From assembly GCA_001599915.1 (NCBI GenBank), contig BCIG01000012.1:682001-746000 (forward strand): a DNA stretch of 64,000 nt, read 5' to 3'. Positions 33,987 through 47,113 of this stretch are shown here, piece after piece. A program made the translations under genes and the position numbers. Numbering within the stretch: position 1 is the first letter of the stretch; each line of letters begins with the position of its first letter. The stretch comes from Symbiotaphrina buchneri. Its lineage: Eukaryota; Ascomycota; Symbiotaphrinales; Symbiotaphrinaceae. The notes below the pieces were generated by a model. The model had not been told where the DNA came from, ran no database searches, and saw only the letters and a list, made by a program, of their open reading frames with translations.

Positions 33987-36207
33987 TTACGCCAATGCCG
34001 CATCGTTCAGAGCCGCGACTGGCTCTTCCGTATCTTGATGGTTTGGGTATTTCCGACTACGGAGTGCGTCAGCATCCTGAAGTAGATCTCACATGCAGAT
34101 GCGAATGGCACAAAGAAGGCCAACTTCCTGGTCGCGGCGCTGCAAGAAAATTGCCAATGTCAGCGTCAGGGCAGCGCAGACGATCAATCCCACGGTGACG
34201 GAGTTTCCGACGAGGAAACGAGGCGCATAGGTGGTATTGTAGGAGAGCAACGGGATCCATGCGTTGAAGGCATATCTGCGGGCGGTGTTAGCCACAGCGC
34301 CATGGTGGTAGAGAGGGTTTCTCTGCAGCTTACGCGACGGTGTTAGTTGTCCCCAGGATGAACTTCCGCTCGAGATTATCATCTGCGCAGTGCTCGTTCA
34401 CCATGGTCTTGGTGTGGTGTTAGCTGGCTATTCCACTTGGCGAGAATCGCTTGAGCTTACCAGAAACACAGGCCCGGATCCCTGCGCAAACCTGTGTCCA
34501 CAACGTCAGACATGTCCCTCGAACCAATCGTTATCTTTCTCATCCTGTGAGGTAGAAACTCGCCCACTTGAGCCCAAACGGCACGCCTTCCCATATCGCA
34601 AGATTCATCGCCGCAAAGAAGCACACCGTCAGGGAGAAGAACACGATTGGGCTGCGCAGCTGAAACGCGTCGCTGACCCAGCCGTAGCATAGCGTTGTCA
34701 GGATGGTTACAGCATTCGTGACTGTCGGGTAGGTATTGACGTTTGCGACGGAGTAGCTTTCGTATTGTCAGCAACATGGCTAGGATATAGATGAGAGGGG
34801 CTTGTACCGGCCCAGGCTCTTCAGCCACAAGTTCATGTACGAGCCAATGTTTTCACTGCATATAAAGAACCTGCTCCGCCAGAGTCATCAGTGATGAGGT
34901 TCGGGACTTGTCTTCTCTGGAATGACCACTTACGTATAGTACGCGGTGTAGACCCAGAAATGCCACTTCTTAAGGATCCTCCAAACACCGGCGTAGGTCA
35001 CAGGCTCCTCAAATTCTTTTCGTCCTGCGGCTATCATCCGCTTCTGCGCAAGCTCCTTCTCCTCTTTGTTCAGCCAGTGGACTTTAGTCGTGCTGGGTAG
35101 ATCGGGCAGAGCGTAGAAGCCTACGTGCTGTTAGTCTGAATCGATATGAAGTCAGGGTTGACCACATACCCCATACAGCCATCGGGAACGTGATCACGCC
35201 GTCAAAGATGAATAGCCAGCGCCAGCCTGCGAGTCCATGGGCGCCGTCCATTCCATTGTACAATGCAGCTTGCTAGCATCGGCCTGTTAGCTATCATGTC
35301 ACACAATAGCTGCAAATGCACACTTACTAAATATCCACTAAACATAGATCCCACAAAAGCAGAGGCGAAGAAAATGCAGGCGCGTTTGGCCAATTCCCTC
35401 TTGGTATACCAGCCACCCAGAACAGTGTGCACGGCAGGATAGAATGTGCCTTCGGCAAGGCCGACCTGTTCACGTTTAGTGACCTAGCAGGAAGTCGAGG
35501 GGTGGACTCGCACTGACGAGGAATCTGCACGCGTAGAGTTGATGTGGAGTCTTCACGGCTGAGGTTGCGAATGTGACGATCACCCAGAAGAGCTCCCAGC
35601 ATGGACACCACAGGGAGGGTCGGACTTTGCTTCGTGAGCATAGCTGTTCATAATTGGGAAAAATTCGAGCTTACTTCGAGTACAGATCATTTGGGAAGGG
35701 ATCTGACTGATAACATAGCCGCTGTATCTTGCTCAGCATCCAGAGAGTGACTTGTCGATTTGGCAGGCTTACATTGTCCACATGGTGGTGAAAGTCTGAT
35801 ATTCATTACCAACAACGTTGAGGTCCTCCTTCATGCCCGAGACGTATGCATTGGCTTGAAGCAAACATGATCAGCCACGTATTTCCTGCTTCCTTTACGA
35901 TGTTACTACTCACAAACATTGTTCGAATTCAGATTCTTCGAAAAGTAACTGAAGCCTGCCCAGGTCCTGTGAAGATCAGTTAGTCTGAAGGTCCCACTTC
36001 ACGTTAGAGAATGACTGACAGGATGAAGAAGTCAATCTTAGCAATGAATTTACGCTCCTCTGGAGAACGATCCAGCGTGTCCCAGACGATCTCACGGATG
36101 CGATGGCGAAGGGACTGTTTGGCTTGCTGTTCTTCATGTGTCCCTAGATCGCTGGCCGGGCTTGTGACGCCCGTTCGGGATATATCTTTCTCTGCGTCGG
36201 CTGCCAT
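33987..36207 (-). CDS. Dal5/Tna1-type MFS transporter (anion:cation symporter family)
   Basis: 508 residues from 14 exons: 36207-36020, 35966-35914, 35854-35773, 35721-35675, 35624-35518, 35465-35328, 35272-35170, 35120-34934, 34870-34808, 34756-34544, 34491-34461, 34407-34334, 34275-34125 and 34076-33987. All phases agree. Family words: [70 protein letters not shown] and a C-terminal [16 protein letters not shown]. Expected in the plasma membrane, importing an organic anion such as allantoate, nicotinate or a vitamin. One intron (34543-34492) starts with AT instead of GT. It is divergent from the oxygenase gene at 36677. Confidence 0.85.
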
Positions 36208-36676
36208 TTCGAATTCACAGATGTGCCTATGCTCTGCACGATCAAAGAAACAGTGAACGAAACAACAAGGTGGGTTAATATGGAACAGCAGATCCCCTAA
36301 AACATATCACTACCCCCACTACTGCAATACGACCCCAGCACGCCATCCACCCCAATATCACAACGGGCACGCCTAAAGTGGAAATCTGCACGGAAATTTT
36401 GCCTCTGGAAAGTGTAAACTTTGGCTATCGTAGTCCGGATGGCGCTATCTGCGCCGTGCTCAAGAATACCAAGGCGATAACGGCCCGTGGTATACTTTGA
36501 TTGGGTTGACCCCAGCATCACGTCTTCCCGGGGATTGATGATACCATCTTGATCGGACCGCGCCGGCCGAACCCCACCCGAGATCTCGACCTCCATACGA
36601 AGTTCGACTCAACATTTAAAAACAGCAAACGAAGGTTCTAATTTCTGTAGACAAGGAGCAATCCATAACCTTCAAG
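36208..36676. other. Divergent promoter, transporter and oxygenase
   Basis: 469 bp shared by two genes facing away from each other. No site was recognised. Confidence 0.5.
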
Positions 36677-37974
36677 ATGCCGTCTGCAACTGCCCCGGCC
36701 GAGCTGCCTGCGTACGAGTACCCGCCCGAGACAAAGGCCGAACGTGCGTTACCCCGCAATGTGATCATTGAGTATATGCTAAGCAGAGGCCGTGCAGTCG
36801 ACTTCGTGGATCTCGAAGCTCTGGATATATCCCGCCTAGACCAACCAGCTGGGAAGGATGCTCTCGCAGCACAGGTCCTTCAGTTCATCGACAAGAATGG
36901 TCAGTTCACCCACCCCTCACACTGGACGTCCACTAAAACGACTCGGTGGTGTAGGCTTCTTCTACGTCACGGGCCACGGACTCAGCGACGAGCAAATAAA
37001 GCGACAATACGCAATCGGCAAAGCGTTCTTCGACCTGCCACCGGAGGAAAAGATGCAATACCTGGCCAACACGGCTGCTGGAGACTTCCGCGGGTACAAG
37101 CCTAGAGCCAAAGGAGAGCTGGCCGCGCGGGATAACGATGAGCGGTATAACATCCCGAAGTTCACGCCTGAGCACGAGAGGCCGCATCCGCAGCTGATAT
37201 TGGACCATTACGATGAGATTATAAACTTCTCTCTGGTCGGTTACTCCCAGAGTTCTCATTGGTAGACAGACACTCACAAGCCCATCAGCACATCCACAAC
37301 AAGATCCTCCTGCCCCTCCTGCGGCTCTTCGCGCACGTCCTCGAACTCGGCGAGTCGTACTTCGTCGACCGGCATCGGTACGAGGAGAAAGGGCTCGAAT
37401 ACCTGCGGTACATGCAGTACTACCCACGCAGCGCCGCCGAAGACGCCCAACTCAATAACCTCTGGGCAATCGCGCACACGGACTACAACACGCTGACATT
37501 TCTGTTCCACCAGCCCGTCGCCGGGCTGCAGGTGCAGACCAAGGAGGGGTGGAAGTACGTGCGCTCGCACAAGGATAGCATCATTGTGAACGTCGCGGAT
37601 GCGCTGGAGTACATGAGTGGAGGGTACTTGAAGAGCACGGTGCATCGCGTCGTCAGGCCGCCGCCGGACCAGGCGGATAAGCCTAGGTTGGGACTGATTT
37701 ATTTTGCGAGACCGGAGGCGGATACGAAGCTGGAGCCGATTAACAGCCCGCTCCTGCAAAGGTTGGGGCTGCAGATTCCGGAGGATAATCTTCCTAAGGG
37801 GGTCACTGCTGAAGGTATTGTTCTACGCCTCTCTAGGCATGTGTGAGATTCGCTGACGAGGGTGCAGAATGGGCAAGGGCAAGGATCGCGAAGGATCACA
37901 GGTTCAGAGCGGGAATTGTCAATCATCGTGAGACGGAGATTATCGCGGGTGTGCATCAGAAGTACTACGACTGA
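36677..37974 (+). CDS. Isopenicillin-N-synthase-like 2-oxoglutarate/Fe(II) oxygenase
   Basis: 378 residues from exons 36677-36899, 36955-37235, 37289-37814 and 37868-37974. The N-terminal DIOX_N part includes GFFYVTGHGLSDEQI and DLPPEEKMQY. The jelly-roll core has the metal ligands in HTDYNTLTF (His about 231, Asp about 233) and STVHRV (His about 287), with RLGLIYF supplying the 2-oxoglutarate Arg near 301. All catalytic residues are present, so an active cytosolic hydroxylase or desaturase is likely. Substrate unknown. The divergent Dal5-type transporter may import its substrate. Confidence 0.88.
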
Positions 37975-38500
37975 AGACATCAAACAGACAACAGCTATAA
38001 GTGGTCGAAAGCGACGCATTGGAGTCAAACTCTTTGCAAGATGGAAGCTTCTACAATAATAGCATGCCAAGTTAACTACTAAAATAAATAACATGAAGGT
38101 GTCCACTGAATACACCTCCCACATCTCACGGCGGTTGATAACGACTACTCTCTTGACTCTCCAAGACTATAAGATATGGCATAATCCATGCAGAAGCAGT
38201 CTAAACCAACATCTAGTCCTCACCTCTCTGATCCGCAATTGAATTGTTGCCTAGCATACCCCCGCCCCTCTGAAGTATTATTATTGTTAGGCCCACCAAG
38301 CAAAAAAGCAGCCCAATAACGACAGCCCAGGCGACTCTAGCTAGACCCACACTGACTCACTCACCTGGAGGCTAGTCTCGGATAAACCTCCACGCTGTCC
38401 GGCACTTTTCTACCGGCCTTTCCACAAAACAACATCCCCGCGATACTTGGAAATTTCAACGCACACCATCTCTCACCGAGTCAAACCTTACCCTCCAACA
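37975..38500. other. Intergenic, no gene seen
   Basis: AT-richer spacer between two plus-strand genes; nothing coding is supported. Confidence 0.5.
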
Positions 38501-39241
38501 ATGCCACTCCAAGTCCTCCCCGCCTCTCCCTCCGATATCCCTCTCCTCTCCTCCATAACCTTCGACGCCTTCTCATCCGACGCGCTGCACGCGGCCATGT
38601 TCCCGCGCGCGCACCAGGAGAGCTACATGGAATGGTACCACGCGCGGATGGCCAAGCGCATGGCTGAAGACCCCGCGATCCGTTCACTGAAGGTCGTCGA
38701 TACGGATACAAACCCGCCGACGGTGGTGGCTTATGGGCGGTGGCAGGTCCCGCATAAGAAGGGGAGAGATGCTGCTGCTGGGAAGGAGGAGGAGGAGGAG
38801 GAGGAGGAAGGGAAGGAGAAGAAGAAGGAGCGAGCATCCTCAAGGCTAGAGAAAGAGCCCGACCACGAAGCACCTCCCTCTTTGCCCTTCCCCGCGCACG
38901 CAAACCGCCCCCTTATAGAAACTTACCTTTCACACACCCACACCATCCGCGACCGCCTCACGGACCCTGCACAAGACTACATTCTGCAGCTCCTCGCCAC
39001 CGCCCCAGCCCACCAGGGGCGCGGTGCCGGCGCGCTGTTACTGAGGTACGGCCTGGACGCGGCGGACGCAGAGAACGCCAGGGTCTGGTTGGAGGCCACG
39101 CCCGCGGCGTATGAGTTCTATAGGAGGTTTGGGTTTGAGGGGAGGGATAGCATCGTTATGGAGCTGGGAGAGTATGGCGTGGAAGGGGGAGAGAGGCATG
39201 AGACGGTCGTAATGGAAAGGCCGAGGAGGGGGGCGGTATGA
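38501..39241 (+). CDS. GNAT-family N-acetyltransferase
   Basis: 246 residues, no intron. The acetyl-CoA loop is seen as HQGRGAGALLLRYGL at about residues 177-191, followed by WLEATPAAYEFYRRFGF, the usual C-terminal GNAT block. A Glu/Lys-rich insertion (about residues 95-115, a long GAG run in the DNA) separates the two halves of the fold. Likely cytosolic acylation of a small molecule; substrate unknown. The start is the first ATG in good context (CAACAATGCC). Confidence 0.85.
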   Translation: MPLQVLPASPSDIPLLSSITFDAFSSDALHAAMFPRAHQESYMEWYHARMAKRMAEDPAIRSLKVVDTDTNPPTVVAYGRWQVPHKKGRDAAAGKEEEEEEEEGKEKKKERASSRLEKEPDHEAPPSLPFPAHANRPLIETYLSHTHTIRDRLTDPAQDYILQLLATAPAHQGRGAGALLLRYGLDAADAENARVWLEATPAAYEFYRRFGFEGRDSIVMELGEYGVEGGERHETVVMERPRRGAV

Positions 39242-39705
39242 TGGGATGGGAGGGACGGTGTTTAGAGATTTATTGTCTGGATTGTCACGCACGTTGGTGC
39301 AGATATGCCCAAGAAGAAGGCTGATTGGGCTCCCTTTCCGGCGCGGCGAAAGGCCGTTGGTTGCCACGCATAGGCATGTGCATTTGACGCACGATGGCAG
39401 CAATCCTCGACATCTGCATACTAGACTAGAAGAGGGGCTTGGGACGTCCAGCAAGAGCTTATTGAATCACGGCCTGCACTTCATTCTCTACATAGAACCT
39501 TACATACATACATACGCACGCCGCCCTTTTCCCGGGTGGAACCCATGATCTGCCAACCTTTTGTGCATCACAAACGGCCGGCCTTCGGGAGACCCCGCCA
39601 CACTACCCAAAAGAAAGAAACAAGGAAGAAAAAAGAGCCAAATATCGGTAACTTCCAGCTTTCGCCTTCACCAACTTCATCTCTGCTTCGAAGTCGGCGT
39701 GGCGT
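39242..39705. other. 3' intergenic between convergent genes
   Basis: No coding signal; it probably holds both 3' ends. Confidence 0.5.
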
Positions 39706-41848
39706 CTAGCCCATGTGCTCCTCCGGGATGCCCGTCGCCTGCATCTTCCACTTGAGGAACAAATCGTGGCGCGCCCAGAAGCTGCGCAGCTGCTTGCCGA
39801 AGATGTATACTGGGATGGCCATGATGGCGATGAACACTACACACAAAATCATCAGCTCGAACTCTCTCTTACTCATAGGATGGGAGCAACATACGACTCG
39901 TGCCCCCAAAAGTGAACATGATCGGCTCCGGGCCCGAATCCGCCACCCAATTATTTCCAAAATTACTGAGCGCGTAGAACATGAAGTTCTTGAAAACCAT
40001 ATTCATGATAAAGATTTCCGTGCTCTGATTTCGGAACGCGTCCAGGCCGTAGGACAGCGTGGCGAAGATGCCGATGATCGTGCCGAACATCATCAGGCCC
40101 TGAAGGAAGCTGCACAGCTCGGCCGCCAGACCTTGCGCCATGGACCAGCCGAAGAGAAACATGCCGAGCCCCATGCACGGCGCGGCGATGATCATGAAGA
40201 CCAGGCGAAATTCGGGCTCGCTGGGAGAGAAGAGGTTAGCTCTCCGGGAGTTCTTTTTGAAAGAGGGCACGATGTGCGTGTGCGAGCGCAGGCAGTGGTG
40301 AGACTTACTAGACACCTTTGTTGCGGATCGTCATCCATTTGATGACGGGATCGGCGCAGATACCGACAAAGGCTGAGCCGAGCATGCCGCCCACAAAGGG
40401 ACCTATCCAGAATGATCAGCACGCTGACAGAGACGAAATGAAAGTCGAAAGAGAGCGGACTCACCGGCTCCGAGATACCCAACCTGCGCAGCATCAAAGT
40501 TATACGGCGGGGCCGAGAAGATGCCACTGAGAATGATCGCCGAGCCCACATACCACGCCGTCAGCAGGCCCGATCCAATATCCGCATAACACGCCGCCGG
40601 GTTAATCAGCGTGATAAACGGGCCCGTTAGGGACTTGAAGAACGTTCCCCACGAGCAATACGTGCCCGTGTAGCAGGTCAACTCCTGGACAAACGTCTTC
40701 TTCTTGGGCACGACGACGACGGGCGTGGATGCCGTGCGATTGACGGGCGGGCCCTGTTCTTTATCCTCGAGATGGGCGATCTGCTGCTGCTTGGACTCCT
40801 CGATGTGGGCCAGCTCGGCGAGGTTCTCGTCGACGACGGTATCGGTGTCGTAGCGCGTGTCGCGCACGTACGTGCACTCCGGGCACAGGAAGAACATGAG
40901 CACGAACTGGATGACCAGGAAGATCTGGAACAGGTGGAACAGCCAGCCGTAGCCCAGGTTCTGGTACACCTGCCCGCAGATGATCGACGACAGGCTGGAC
41001 GCCGCGTTCAGGATGAAGTTGATGATCGCGATCCGCAGCCCGCGCTGGTGCACGAAGTACAGATCGCCCACGGCCGACACGATCAGCGACTCGAACGCGC
41101 TGGTCGAGAACCCCTGGATGATCCGCCCCGCGAGCAGGTATTTGTAGGAGATTTTCGACTCGGCCACGGCGGTCCCGACGATGTCGAAGAGCGTCGAGAC
41201 GAGGAACACGGGCCGCTTGCCATAGCGTCGGCTGAAGGCGCACACGAAGGGGCCGATGCAGGCGATGGCGAGGATGTTATATCCTGTTTTGCACGTTAGT
41301 CTTGATCCGGACCTGGATCGGTGTGCGAAGAGCGGTCATTTACCAGAAGCCAGCACCGCAGTTGTGATGGGCACACCCAGCTGCAACGAAATTGGGTAAT
41401 ACGACGCATTCAACAGCGGGCCCTACAACCCCACACAATCAGTCTCCAGCCGCTTAAATCGCCATCCCACATTCTGCTCGTGGAGGATTTCGTGGCTGGG
41501 GGGCAGGAAGCATACATTGGTTCCCGCATTCAGCAGCGCGCCAAAACACAGAATCAGCAGCATGACCTCCTTCTTCCATCGCGGCCAGTTCAGCGGGTCA
41601 TTCGGGTCCTCACTGGGCTGCGGCGACAGCACGATATGCGCGTCGCTGCCCTTGCCGTGCTTCAGCGTGCTGGTGATGTTCTCGGCGTGCGCCGACTCGT
41701 CGTTCAGCAGCACCGTGCCGGGGATGTGCGGGAGCCGCTTATCTGTGTGTGCGATGGAGATTGTTAGTTGATGTTTTGAATGTGATGAGAGAGGTGTGAT
41801 GGTTGCTGCGCGGGGGGGAGGATTACCGTCGAGGACACCGAGACCCAT
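39706..41848 (-). CDS. MFS drug/H+-antiporter-like transporter
   Basis: 565 residues from exons 41848-41827, 41742-41516, 41422-41344, 41283-40465, 40402-40309, 40220-39895 and 39836-39706; the first exon has only seven codons plus one base. The N-terminal block DPNDPLNWPRWKKE is typical of a large fungal MFS group related to Hol1 and other multidrug-type carriers. Other words: GFSTSAFESLIVSAVGDLYFVH, GQVYQNLGYGWLFHLFQI and MTIRNKGVYEPEFRL. A cytosolic loop of about 70 residues between the two six-helix halves is rich in Glu, Gln and Lys. Plasma-membrane export of small molecules is likely; substrate unknown. Confidence 0.87.
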
Positions 41849-44800
41849 GGTCGCGACTGTCGATAGTGGGTGTACGTGTTGTGGCGATGATGGTCCTGCA
41901 AGTTCGTGATGTATGTTGATGTAAAGGACGAAGAAACAAAAAAGGTGTGTGGCAGAAAAAGCGAGCGCGCGCGAAATGGAGAAGATAGAAGGGGGCGATC
42001 AGCCGATCAAATATCCTTGCTCAGCCCCAACCCTTCCAAGGTTCGCATAGAGGAAGGTTTGCATATCTTGGACAGGGGGCGCACGTTTCCCATTGGGGAG
42101 AAGAAGACCAGACCTCTGGGGTTGCGATAGTAACTCCTCTGCCTACGCACTATGGGGTGTACCTTACCTTACCGCAAGCAAATCACTGACACACCAAACC
42201 CCATGGGTACGCGAGTGAACCCCAACACCTTAGCTAGCGCTCGGCTGCTACCCCGCAAGGACGTGAAAAAGGGGGAAGTGGAAGAGGGCGGAAGAGTGGC
42301 TTGCACGCCCGTGGAGCGAGCGACCAACCAGCAGCGTCCTGGGCGTCAAGCTCTGAGCAGTGTACCAATCATGTCATCTGCTGCATCGCCAGTATTCGAC
42401 GGGGTATGAAGTGTTTTGGCTTTTGGCTTTTTCTCCTAGGCTGCTCCGGGCTATAACCCCGCATGCAAGCGGCCTGCCCAGCGATCTAGACCCGCTTGGC
42501 GCAGACCGTCCCCTTTTCCCCACATGGCCTCCTTTCCTAGAGCAGCAGACTTGGGTAAATTCCGCTCAGCGTCCACAGCGCAGCAAGGGCCAGGTCCATA
42601 TCCGTCCCCGTAATCCGCATTACGAATGGTAGATAATCATCATGACCTTGGAGCTGGGGCTGTGGAGTATGAAGGGAGCCACGTTTTCCTGGGGTCTTCT
42701 CCAAGTCCTAGGAACCTGAACACATCTGAACTTGTGAAGATGCATCTCATCCAGAAAGGCCACATGCACCCACACGCCCACATGCACACACTAACATGCA
42801 GGACCAGGTCACAAACATTGGCAAATCGATTCCCCCGCACCCGCACCGACCGTCCGGCGCTGCCAATGAAGAGGGCACCCAGGTTCCCAACAAACCGCTT
42901 GTGATGTGTTCCAATCCGGCGGGTGGCCTGGCCCCACATGGCGAGTCACGCTGCACCCACACGGACCTTCAAAGTCAACAATATCCAAGTCGCTCGTCAC
43001 CTGTGCCTTCCTCTGGGGTAACAGGGTCTGTGGTGCCTTGGTTTGCGTACTTTCTTACTTTGGGCCTCGACTCGTGACGTGTACACGAGTATCCTATACG
43101 ACTCAACAGTCTCGATTCGTGATGAGGATTCCCTATACAAGAGATAGACTGTCCAGAAGACTTTGCACAAAGCTGCAATACCTCGTGGCAGGAGTCGAGG
43201 ACGCGTACACGTACCTACAGTACCTAGAGTGAAACGGGAAGACATGTACAAACATAGGTAGATAGGGTAGGCATGTATACCCATGGGGAAATCCCGGGAC
43301 CCGTTACGATGCTGTGGGGAAGAGTAAGACACCACTTTTTGTGCCGGGGAAATCGTTCTAAGAGGAACGCGGGGCGGGGATTTATCATGATCATTCGTAA
43401 GAACTAAATCCAAGGAGATGGGCCGGCGTACAGATCAGAGCAGGGAAATGCTTCCGGCCTGGTACCTGCATGGTAGGATATCATGCTTGAAGCTGCCCCA
43501 GCCCTGTGCTGCATATATATTTCAAGATAATTCTCTGTGCAGATAGAACGGCTCCCGTGATGCACAAAGCACACAAACCCAGTCCTCGTATCTAGCCCCT
43601 AGCGATTTGATTCCAGCATCCGGCCAAGAACATTGACGGGCACAGTCCCGCAAAGCATCTCCTCATCCGTCCGGATAGGACGACGAATGGCGGGCGGTTG
43701 CTTTTATCATGTGTGTCATGTGGCTTATCGAATCTCCAAGCTCCAACTTGGAGAGCTCGGTGTGTCGACGCCCAGAGACCTGTTTCTCGGCGCCGGATTG
43801 GCCCATTCCGGCCGGGCGTACAGCGTGCACAACAAAGAGGTCGCCGACTACGTCCTCAGAGCTACCATACTCCAGGATTGGCCAGCAGGCCCGAAAACCA
43901 AACAGACAAAATCTAAGTTCGATGCATTCGATCCACATGGATGATGGGTCTCACACCGGAAAATAATGTGGGAGCTTGTGGGCGTGCGGGGCCTTTTTTT
44001 GCACACTGCGGAGACGCAACCTGCAGATGCGGGGAAAGGTCCTTTTTGAGGTGTGGGTGCTGTGGGTCCCCGACCCCGCGTGCCCCGACGCTCACATCCA
44101 CTTACTGGCCCCGGTCCCGGGCGCCGGGTTCTGCCTGGACGCCGGGAAGGGGGTGGGAGACCGTACCTAGTGGTATGTCAACATACACTTTATTATTATC
44201 GGAGATCTCTTATGCTCTCCTTGTATACGCACAGGGAGCATACCTGCAGGTTTGAGGGAAAGATCAATGGTCGCGTCTCTGCCTGGTGCACAACCCTACT
44301 GATTTGCAAAATGCGTCGCACAATCGTCGATGCTCGGAGAAAAGAGGCCGGCGGCCCCGATGATGCATTGTGCCGGAACTCCCCCTGCGCTGCTTTGACT
44401 TTCGACCCTTTTAAGAGGAGGATTTTTCTTCAGCGTGGCATGCAATGGGATGGATCACGTTACGCGTTTGAGCATTGTAGGAAATACCTTCGTCGCTTAT
44501 TGAATGAGACGCTACCTCAGCCGGACCTGCGTGAGACAGGTTGGTGGACGCGAAGGGAATACCAGCAAAGCAAGGCCGTGAGACCGGGGTGCTCGCAGTT
44601 GCATCGTAACAGTGGTATATGACAACAAATCAGCACAGAAGACAAATATGTGCCAAGGGTGGAGGATCTTCCAGGGCATTATCGTATAAGTTGTCAACTG
44701 GTCTACCGGGCCCGGTGGGTATTCTTCTGCACTAGGATTAGGAACGGCTGCTGATACCTAGAAAGCTGGCTGCTAGGTTCTGGTACTTCATATATGTCAA

Positions 44801-47113
44801 TACATAGATATCATCCCGGCGCGTATACCGCGATCGGCAATTAACAGTGCCAAGTTATACCGGGCTACGCACTGTCTCTCGTCTACGATCAGGGTTAAAT
44901 TTCATAATAGAGGGGAATAGAACGAGATGACACGATCCGTGATAGTTCCGCACCAGACTCTCCTCCATTCATGCCATAATCGAACAATGGATGCTGCTCC
45001 CACGAACTGGGGGTCAGCACTCTTCCTATCCGACCCAACACCCATCGGAGCTTGGTATCACCTGGTTTGCAACAACGACGGATGCCTTCCGCTCCAGCAG
45101 GGCATCGGGACCGTAAGGTTGACTCGGCGGGTTGACTCCACCTTCCAGTCAGCCACCGTGTGGCCTATCACGTTATACACAGACCATGGACCAGTGATAT
45201 AATGGCCACCGGATGGCCGTGGTTGTCGCATAGTTGCAGGTGCTGTGCTTTGCTTCCTCGGGGTGAGGACTCGGAAGACCAAGGCGGGAGGAGAGGCGCC
45301 GTCGATGCGGGCTGCCGGACAACAGCGGCGTAAGTCGGGCATGGTCACCGCTGCCGGGATTGGGATGGTTTCAGGTCCCAGCCTCATTTGCTTTCTCCTT
45401 TCCAGCACTCCTCGTGCCCTTATCGGAAGGTTGGTGACCATGTAGAAGCGCGACACCAGTAGGCAACAACAGTGGCGCTTCTTGCTGGCCACGCAGGATT
45501 GTGCGTGAGTCCATGGTGTAGTCTTGGTGGGAACGGTTAGTTGGTTGAGGGCTCTATAGACGGCTAACGCGGCTGTCTTTGAGTGTCGTGGAAGATGGGT
45601 GTAGTATGTTGGGATGGTGGGTGGCGGCTAATAGACCAGGTGGGAATAGAAGATGAAAGTTCAAGACCACTCACCAAATTTGCCAGTCCTAGATTGAGAA
45701 GGTCTGAAACTTACCTCTGCAGGCTGTAGGCCGTGTACCTTGACATAGTGAATCTTTCCACTGATTGGCAATAAGGCTATCAAGCCAACTGGGTTATAAC
45801 CTCGGCCTATGCTTTCTCGGAGTGCTATGGGGACCCGGAGAACAATTACCAAGACTAACACCTCCCGAGAGCCAATATCTTCCTACTAAGGCCGCTACTC
45901 CACAAACACTTGCACAGGTTGGCATTCTGCCAGAGGGTCAGAGCACTACTGTCACCCGTAGTCGATGGAAGGGCCCTCCAACCAGCTCCGGTTTTGCTTG
46001 TACAATTCGTCCTTGGCACAGCAAAGTCTAGAAGGTCATCTCGACTGACTTCGTAAATCTAGTTGAAGCTTAAGGGTCTGGTTGGAAGCTTAAGGTCGCT
46101 TAAGGTAGAAGAAGAGGTCCATGCATGCGATGGTGCACTCAATAGTCTGGAGCCAAGAGGAGCGGCCGGAGATCCTAGCGCAAGATTATTATGGGAGAGC
46201 GGACACAGCTGAAGGTGAGTGGGATGGTCCTACTGAGGAAAAGGGTCTATTCATATGTCGATGACTGGCCTAAGCGATCTGCTCAGATTATTTGACCATG
46301 AGTACACAAAGATGTACCTATCACCGCCAGGCGCCCATAAACGTGGAAGGCGCTCTCATGATCAAGGTTAAGGCTTGAGCCGCTTGTGTAGGGTAGAAAA
46401 TCTCTTGAGTGAACGAAATTCTGGCTTTCAATTAGACTTTCAGCTAGTCTAAGCTTCAATCAAACTTATTCATATTCTGACCAAGTTGTCTCCCTCATCT
46501 GGAACTGTCAATAAGATTCAGCAACCTAATTTATAAATCCTGGAAGATTATTGGTGCCCTTGCTCGACCCCTTTCCCACCGTCCCCATTCAGGGCTAACA
46601 AACTGTCAAAGCCTGTCAAAAATAATAGCAGGGACACTCCTCGCCATCTGAGATCCCCCAACCGAGTTCAGGCACCAAGAACCCCGGCACATCGGGGGAG
46701 ACAGTTGTCAACCACTTGCCCTAGCCTCCAAATGGAAAACTTCCCTGACCGCTCTGATCAAAATCTCCCACAACCGGGCTAAGCCTTCCCAAAAGACCAT
46801 AGCCTTTCGTATCTGCATGCGATCCCACGCGATGCCACCGCCCAGGCACGGTTTTAGTGCCGGCCCTACAGTACATCTTCAGCCCTTCAGCGACGCCTCC
46901 AAAGGTCTTGCAGCGTTCTGGACCACGCTTCGCGACGATACTACGAGAAAAGTCCTCTGGCGTATGGCGTCCTTGCCGACAATGGATGCGGTATATAGCC
47001 ACCGCGGGCGGCCACCGGCAGTGGCTGAGAGGGTGTCTTTGCTTGCTGTGGGACTGGATTGATAGGATCAATCGAGTTCTTCCGGCACTTGAAGAGAAGA
47101 CAAGCAGCCCAAG
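41849..47113. other. 5.3-kb stretch without a supportable gene
   Basis: Only short open frames without family resemblance are found on either strand, and they do not splice into longer products by eye. Composition is mixed, with G/C-rich stretches (42.5-43.0 and 44.0-44.2 kb) and A/T-richer ones (46.0-46.5 kb). The word TTGAAGCTTA near 46060 recurs inverted near 46460, a weak hint of a small terminal-repeat element. Long promoters, a non-coding RNA or worn-out mobile DNA are all possible. Confidence 0.4.

Noticed and set aside
35518-35680. Apparent frame break in the Dal5-type transporter
   Set aside because: Using the acceptor ending GCAAAG at 35625 restores the frame as TRIRPSLW.
43633-44622. 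Two overlapping open frames of about 100-190 residues
   Set aside because: They show no motif, no splice partners and a composition like the surrounding non-coding DNA.
44927-45492. Open frames on both strands around 45 kb
   Set aside because: Short, overlapping, without recognisable domains or start context.
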